From: JBDRMN01 sp043812055
Lineage (GTDB): Bacteria; Patescibacteriota; Gracilibacteria; JAHISY01
Assembly: GCA_043812055.1 (NCBI GenBank)
Contig: JBDRMN010000064.1
Coordinates: 1 to 7,665, forward strand
DNA length: 7,665 nt
Reading direction: 5' to 3'
The notes under the pieces were generated by a model. The model was given only the letters and a program-made list of their open reading frames with translations, had not been told where the DNA came from and did not search any database. A program made the position numbers and the translations under genes. This document shows, one piece after another, positions 4,183-7,665 of this stretch (the stretch's first letter is position 1; the number at the start of each line of letters is the position of its first letter).

Positions 4183-7100
4183 ATGAATATCCCCAAACTT
4201 AAATTGACCTCGAAACTTGCTGCCAGCGCTATTGTTTTGGTGTTACTGCTTTCTTTTTCTGCGGTGACCTGGGCAGCTGAAGCAACTCTGATTCCGACAG
4301 ACGATAATGAGAAACCGGAATATCAAGGTTTAGCGAAAAGTTTCCGTACCGGTGAATTCGAACTGTGGCAGCTGGGGGATTACGTGCAGTATTTGATCGA
4401 GGTATTGATTTACTTCGCGGGTGGAATCTCCGTACTCTTTATCGTGATCGGTGGTTACAAATACATGATCGGCTCGGTGAGTGATGACAAAGAAGCGGGG
4501 AAGAAAACAATCATGTATGCCCTCGGAGGCTTCGTGATCGCCGTACTGGCCTGGACGATTGTGAATTTCGTACAGGTATGGTTGACGAGTGGGAGTGGTC
4601 CCAGTGACGCGGACAACGCTTCCTCTTCCTCTGCTAGCGTCACTCAAAAAGGTGAGGCGGTTAGTGTGCCGCTGGCCTATGTTTCCGGAACTACCAAAAC
4701 ATCCGAAGAAATAGTTTACGAGAGTGCTCAAAAAAAAAAGAGTGAACCCGGGAATGGGTCCGGAGTCCAAGTCGGAAAGATTACAATTCCACCTGGCACA
4801 GAGATTCTCCTAGCGGGTTTGGGAGGCTTAGTGGGCGGAGGCAATTCAGGAGGCGGATCGCAGGGTTCAGGAAGCGGACCGCCGGGAAATATCTCCATAA
4901 CTCCGTATGCCTGGTCGACGGGTAGTGGCGTTGCTGGTTTGATGACTGCCAGTGTTTTGGGGTCACAGCCTGATGACACTAGTGGCCTCGCTGTTAGTCC
5001 GGTTGAGGATACGGCTTTTGATTGTCAGCCGGAGGGGACTACCTTCAACCCGCCGATCGAGGTTGTCCTCAACTACGACGAAGAATGGCTAAACAAAAAT
5101 GGTATTGCTGAAGATAGTCTGAGCGTTGATTACCTTGACGAAGGAGCCACCAATTCCTGGATAGCTTTTGATGATTTCACGATAGATGCAGATGCCAACA
5201 CCGCGACTGTCAAAATCTCTCACTTCAGCGATCTGGCGATTACTTATCCCCAGTACCGGTGCGAAGCGGTCAGCGGTTCCGAAGTAACTCAGGGAATTTT
5301 TGATTTGGAAGTTTACGGTGGGAAATTGTATGCCGGACTTTATCATCTAGGAGCACCGGCTTCAAAAAGTCTCCTGTATCGTCTTGATGGCGATAATTGG
5401 GAACAAGTCAATCCCGGCATCCGGGCTGTCGGGGAATCTGTACTCAAACTCCTGGAGTGGAACGGTTATCTTTATGCCAACACGGAAAATTCGGGCGACA
5501 TTTTTCGATCTACTGACGGCACGAATTGGCAGAAAGTTTATGATGGGACGGGTGCTGATGTTGGTACCGGACTGGCAGTGCTGGGAAATAATTTATATGC
5601 GATTAACTTCAGTCTGGGTGGGGGTAAATGTTCGAAAGCTAAAATCTTGCGGACTGGTGATGGTACCAGCTGGAACAAAGTGTGGGAAAAGAACGACATT
5701 TGGGTTTATCGCATGACGAGTTTTGATAACAAGATTTATATTTTCGGACACGAGTGCAGAAATGGACAACCCAGAAGTTACGGCAAGGCCTTCGCGGTAA
5801 CGTCAAGTGATGGTAGCAACTGGGGAATAACCTACACTAGTAATGAGTACCAAGTAGGCTACGAATGGAATAACGCTTTGTGGCTTGGGACGATAGATTA
5901 TGGAAATTCAACGCCGGGAATTTACAGACTGGACAAAGGGAAAGATATAACTCAGGCAGTCCAAGTAAAAGAGATTGATGATACCAGTGACGATACCGGC
6001 ATCTCATCGATAGCCGCTTGGAACGGCGTTTTATTTGCCGGGATGGTTGCCGGCTTCAGGGACGATACCGAAGACTCATATCTGATGGCCTCGTTTGACA
6101 ACGGCAATAATTGGCAGACGGTCTGTAATTTCGCTAAAGACACGGGAGTTCTTAGTCTGGCTGTGTACAATAATTCTTTGTATGCCGGTACCGCCTTTGG
6201 GAATAATAATGGCAATGGAGACAGAGGCAGACTTTATAAAGTAATCGACAGTACTTCTGCTTGTGGTAGCGCAAACGATCCCTGCTCCTCGGATGGTGAT
6301 TGCTGCTCCGGGCTAACCTGCGACAACAATGTCTGTGCTGCACCGCAATCCTGCTCGGTGGTAAATAGTGCTTGCAGCGACAGCACGGATTGCTGCTCCG
6401 GCTTGACATGCGCTAATAATACTTGCTCGACCCCGCCAAGTGAATCTATCAATTGTGAGGCAATTGGAACTACAGGTGACCCTGGATTTTTCAGCTTGAA
6501 AAAATGGAATAATAAACTCTATGCTGGAACATACGGTTCCGGTAAGATTTATAGTTATCCATCCTGGCAATTGAGAGCAGACCTTAATGCAGGAGAGTCT
6601 GCTTACAAGATGCTTGAATACAAGGGTTACCTGTATGTCAACACTGAAAATAACGGAAGACTGTTTAGGACAAGCGATGGTACAAATTTTGAACAGGTTC
6701 ATAACAGTGGAACACTAGGATTTGGCCTTGAAGAATATAATAACTATCTTTACAGCACACATACTAAAATTAATGAAGAAGCCAAACTCTATAGGTCTGA
6801 TATAGGAACTGGCTGGCAAGAGATTTCCTGGCCCGAGAAGGCTAAAAAAGATGTACGGGAACTTATAGAATACAAGGGTATTCTTTATGGTTTAGGATTT
6901 AATTATGATAATGAATATGGTGGTTTTTACAAAAGCTCTGATGGCACGTCCTGGACATGGCATAATGTGCAAAAAAATGTAAGGTTCATCAAAGGCCATG
7001 TCTGGAATAATTTCTTGTGGATATCAGGCTCCCCTTATAAAAACGGGGATAGGAAACCTCCTGCAAGTGTCTATAGATGGGATGGTACAAACCTGGTAAA

Positions 7101-7665
7101 AGTCTTTGAAAATAATAATCATAATATTGGTACTGATATCATTGATTACAACGGTTATCTTTATTTTGTTGATATGGTCAATTGGAGAGCCACTTCTGGA
7201 AAGGCTTCATTATATAGGTCACCGACAGGAGAATCTGGAACATGGCAGGAAATCTGTTCTTTTGATGAAGCAGAGGCAATGGACATGGAGGTTTTTGATG
7301 GCTCATTATATGTTGCGACCAGACAGGAGGGTGGCCATGGCAAGGTTTACGAAGTAGACACTGGCAGTGCTCCCACCTGTAGTAATGAAAATGAAATTTG
7401 CAGCGATGATTCTGACTGCTGCTCTGGGTCTGGGCTAACGTGTGACAATGATGTTTGCTCAGCTTTATCTAATTGTGAATGCTCTGGAGTTGCTTGGGAT
7501 GGAACTAATTGCCGCCGATGTGATGGCTGCAACTGGGGAAGCAATTGTTTGGATTATGGACGTCCAAACGATCCCGGCTATACTCCAGCTGCTTGGCAGG
7601 AGTGTAAAGATAGATGCGAAGCTCCCCCCAGCTGCGAGTGCTCCGGAGATGAGTGGGATTCTACT
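4183..7665 (+). CDS. Giant secreted/membrane-anchored surface protein: pilin-like head, beta-propellers and knottin-like modules (3' partial)
   Basis: The frame is open from the ATG at 4183 to the window end, 1161 residues with no stop. Order: signal peptide (1 to about 32, core SAIVLVLLLSFSAV, ending WAA); two membrane helices (about 71-92 and 110-134) joined by a charged loop DDKEAGKK, as in VirB2/TrbC-like pilins common in Patescibacteria; a polar, then Gly/Ser-rich linker (136-280); the end of a ZU5-like beta domain (281-357, closing SHFSDLAI); propeller 1 (360-690) with Asp-boxes such as STDGTNW; two six-Cys knottin-like modules (694-718, 724-748); propeller 2 (758-1060); a third knottin (1066-1092); and a CxCSGxxWD repeat (from 1098). 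Positive-inside rules place the tail outside, where disulfides can form. It is probably an adhesin or glycan-binding surface protein; that role is inference. Arg codons shift towards AGA/AGG in propeller 2. Confidence 0.85.
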   Translation, partial: MNIPKLKLTSKLAASAIVLVLLLSFSAVTWAAEATLIPTDDNEKPEYQGLAKSFRTGEFELWQLGDYVQYLIEVLIYFAGGISVLFIVIGGYKYMIGSVSDDKEAGKKTIMYALGGFVIAVLAWTIVNFVQVWLTSGSGPSDADNASSSSASVTQKGEAVSVPLAYVSGTTKTSEEIVYESAQKKKSEPGNGSGVQVGKITIPPGTEILLAGLGGLVGGGNSGGGSQGSGSGPPGNISITPYAWSTGSGVAGLMTASVLGSQPDDTSGLAVSPVEDTAFDCQPEGTTFNPPIEVVLNYDEEWLNKNGIAEDSLSVDYLDEGATNSWIAFDDFTIDADANTATVKISHFSDLAITYPQYRCEAVSGSEVTQGIFDLEVYGGKLYAGLYHLGAPASKSLLYRLDGDNWEQVNPGIRAVGESVLKLLEWNGYLYANTENSGDIFRSTDGTNWQKVYDGTGADVGTGLAVLGNNLYAINFSLGGGKCSKAKILRTGDGTSWNKVWEKNDIWVYRMTSFDNKIYIFGHECRNGQPRSYGKAFAVTSSDGSNWGITYTSNEYQVGYEWNNALWLGTIDYGNSTPGIYRLDKGKDITQAVQVKEIDDTSDDTGISSIAAWNGVLFAGMVAGFRDDTEDSYLMASFDNGNNWQTVCNFAKDTGVLSLAVYNNSLYAGTAFGNNNGNGDRGRLYKVIDSTSACGSANDPCSSDGDCCSGLTCDNNVCAAPQSCSVVNSACSDSTDCCSGLTCANNTCSTPPSESINCEAIGTTGDPGFFSLKKWNNKLYAGTYGSGKIYSYPSWQLRADLNAGESAYKMLEYKGYLYVNTENNGRLFRTSDGTNFEQVHNSGTLGFGLEEYNNYLYSTHTKINEEAKLYRSDIGTGWQEISWPEKAKKDVRELIEYKGILYGLGFNYDNEYGGFYKSSDGTSWTWHNVQKNVRFIKGHVWNNFLWISGSPYKNGDRKPPASVYRWDGTNLVKVFENNNHNIGTDIIDYNGYLYFVDMVNWRATSGKASLYRSPTGESGTWQEICSFDEAEAMDMEVFDGSLYVATRQEGGHGKVYEVDTGSAPTCSNENEICSDDSDCCSGSGLTCDNDVCSALSNCECSGVAWDGTNCRRCDGCNWGSNCLDYGRPNDPGYTPAAWQECKDRCEAPPSCECSGDEWDST
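4381..4587 (+). other. VirB2/TrbC-like two-helix pilin segment of the giant protein
   Basis: Residues 67-135 carry two hydrophobic helices. The first ends in the Gly-rich turn VIGGYKYMIGS, the second begins IMYALGGFVIAVLAW and ends NFVQVWL. This arrangement (helix, glycines, aromatic, short charged loop, helix, 'hhNF') is what I know from stand-alone small pilin-like proteins in Patescibacteria genomes. Here it is the head of a protein of more than 1100 residues. It could serve as a membrane anchor rather than a polymerising pilin. Confidence 0.65.
4730..4739 (+). other. A10 homopolymer inside the giant gene (potential slippage site)
   Basis: Ten consecutive A lie in frame as CAA AAA AAA AAG (Gln183-Lys186), in the linker just after the pilin-like head. 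One extra A would bring in TGA at once. One lost A would lead to TAG after about 25 further codons. Either change would release a short pilin-like product of about 185-210 residues without the propellers. Confidence 0.5.
5260..6426 (+). repeat. Propeller-knottin unit 1 (coding repeat)
   Basis: Residues 360-748 form the first copy of a large module. It starts Cys-Glu-Ala-Val and has Asp-box turns ending at Trp406, Trp449, Trp497, Trp547 and Trp644, mostly 43-50 residues apart, consistent with a 6- or 7-bladed propeller. Blades also carry 'NxLYAG'-type strands. It ends with two knottin-like modules of identical spacing C-x6-C-x5-CC-x4-C-x4-C (694-718 and 724-748), a 30-residue period. GATTGCTGCTCCGG is repeated exactly at 6298-6311 and 6388-6401. 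Confidence 0.7.
6454..7458 (+). repeat. Propeller-knottin unit 2 (coding repeat, divergent)
   Basis: Residues 758-1092 repeat the plan of unit 1. The unit starts Cys-Glu-Ala-Ile, and its Asp-box-like turns end at residues 836, 878, 924, 971 and 1021. GYLYVNTENNGRLFRTSDGT aligns closely with GYLYANTENSGDIFRSTDGT of unit 1. It ends in one knottin-like module (1066-1092) with spacing C-x6-C-x5-CC-x6-C-x4-C; the two extra residues come from a tandem TCTGGG (7423-7434). The DNA is visibly richer in A/T than unit 1 and uses AGA/AGG for most Arg. Confidence 0.7.
7474..7665 (+). repeat. Second type of Cys-rich coding repeat (CxCSGxxWD), cut by the window end
   Basis: Residues 1098-1106 read CECSGVAWD and residues 1151-1159 read CECSGDEWD, a 53-residue period. 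Between them lie further Cys (1110, 1113, 1116, 1122 and others) in a Gly/Asn/Asp-rich stretch. The spacing differs from the knottin modules, so this is a separate Cys-rich fold. The second copy is truncated. I do not recognise the family. Confidence 0.5.

Noticed and set aside
4330..4979. Minus-strand frames opposite the pilin-like head and linker
   Set aside because: Their proline-rich and irregular translations mirror the Gly/Ser-rich coding strand. The plus frame is open for 1161 codons with clear domains.
6234..6452. Minus-strand frames opposite the knottin region
   Set aside because: The Gln/Ser-rich products are complements of the Cys-rich repeats and have no independent start context.

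Overview
The window looks like a piece of a Candidate Phyla Radiation (Patescibacteria) genome, possibly a Peregrinibacteria-like lineage with a fuller metabolism. Four things point this way: a two-helix VirB2/TrbC-like pilin segment at the head of a giant secreted protein, very weak or absent Shine-Dalgarno sequences, start codons lying almost on top of predicted -10 boxes, and an in-frame palindromic repeat inside murB. murB, aroK and aroA end in TGA used as a stop, so the Gracilibacteria/SR1 code (UGA = Gly) is not in use. The assignment is inference; no marker gene is present.

Left part (1-2101, + strand). The window opens with the last 34 codons of a probable IS200/IS605-type transposase and its terminator-like hairpin. 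Next comes a small arginine-rich protein of unknown function (258-476) behind a good sigma70-type promoter. A PRC-barrel protein (516-1070) overlaps murB (1061-1936) by 10 nt, so the two are probably co-expressed. MurB makes UDP-MurNAc for peptidoglycan. Its reading frame carries a palindromic insertion coding for about 13 extra residues. The gap after murB holds a degenerate 8-nt tandem array, a 19-bp hairpin terminator and a 7-nt tandem array.

Middle (2102-4124, - strand). A compact operon reads aroA (EPSP synthase), a 79-residue three-helix membrane protein of the CBU_0592 type, then aroK (shikimate kinase). aroA and the membrane gene overlap by 4 nt (ATGA). AroK and AroA catalyse consecutive steps of the shikimate pathway, which suggests this cell makes chorismate.

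Right part (4125-7665, + strand). A 58-nt divergent promoter region separates aroA from one giant frame that runs open from 4183 to the window end (at least 1161 residues). It encodes a signal peptide, a two-helix pilin-like segment, a Gly/Ser-rich linker, the end of a ZU5-like beta domain, a BNR/Asp-box beta-propeller, two cystine-knot (knottin-like) modules, a second homologous propeller, a third knottin and the start of a further Cys-rich repeat. It is best read as a membrane-anchored surface protein with tandem propeller-knottin units, and it is the most unusual object in the window.
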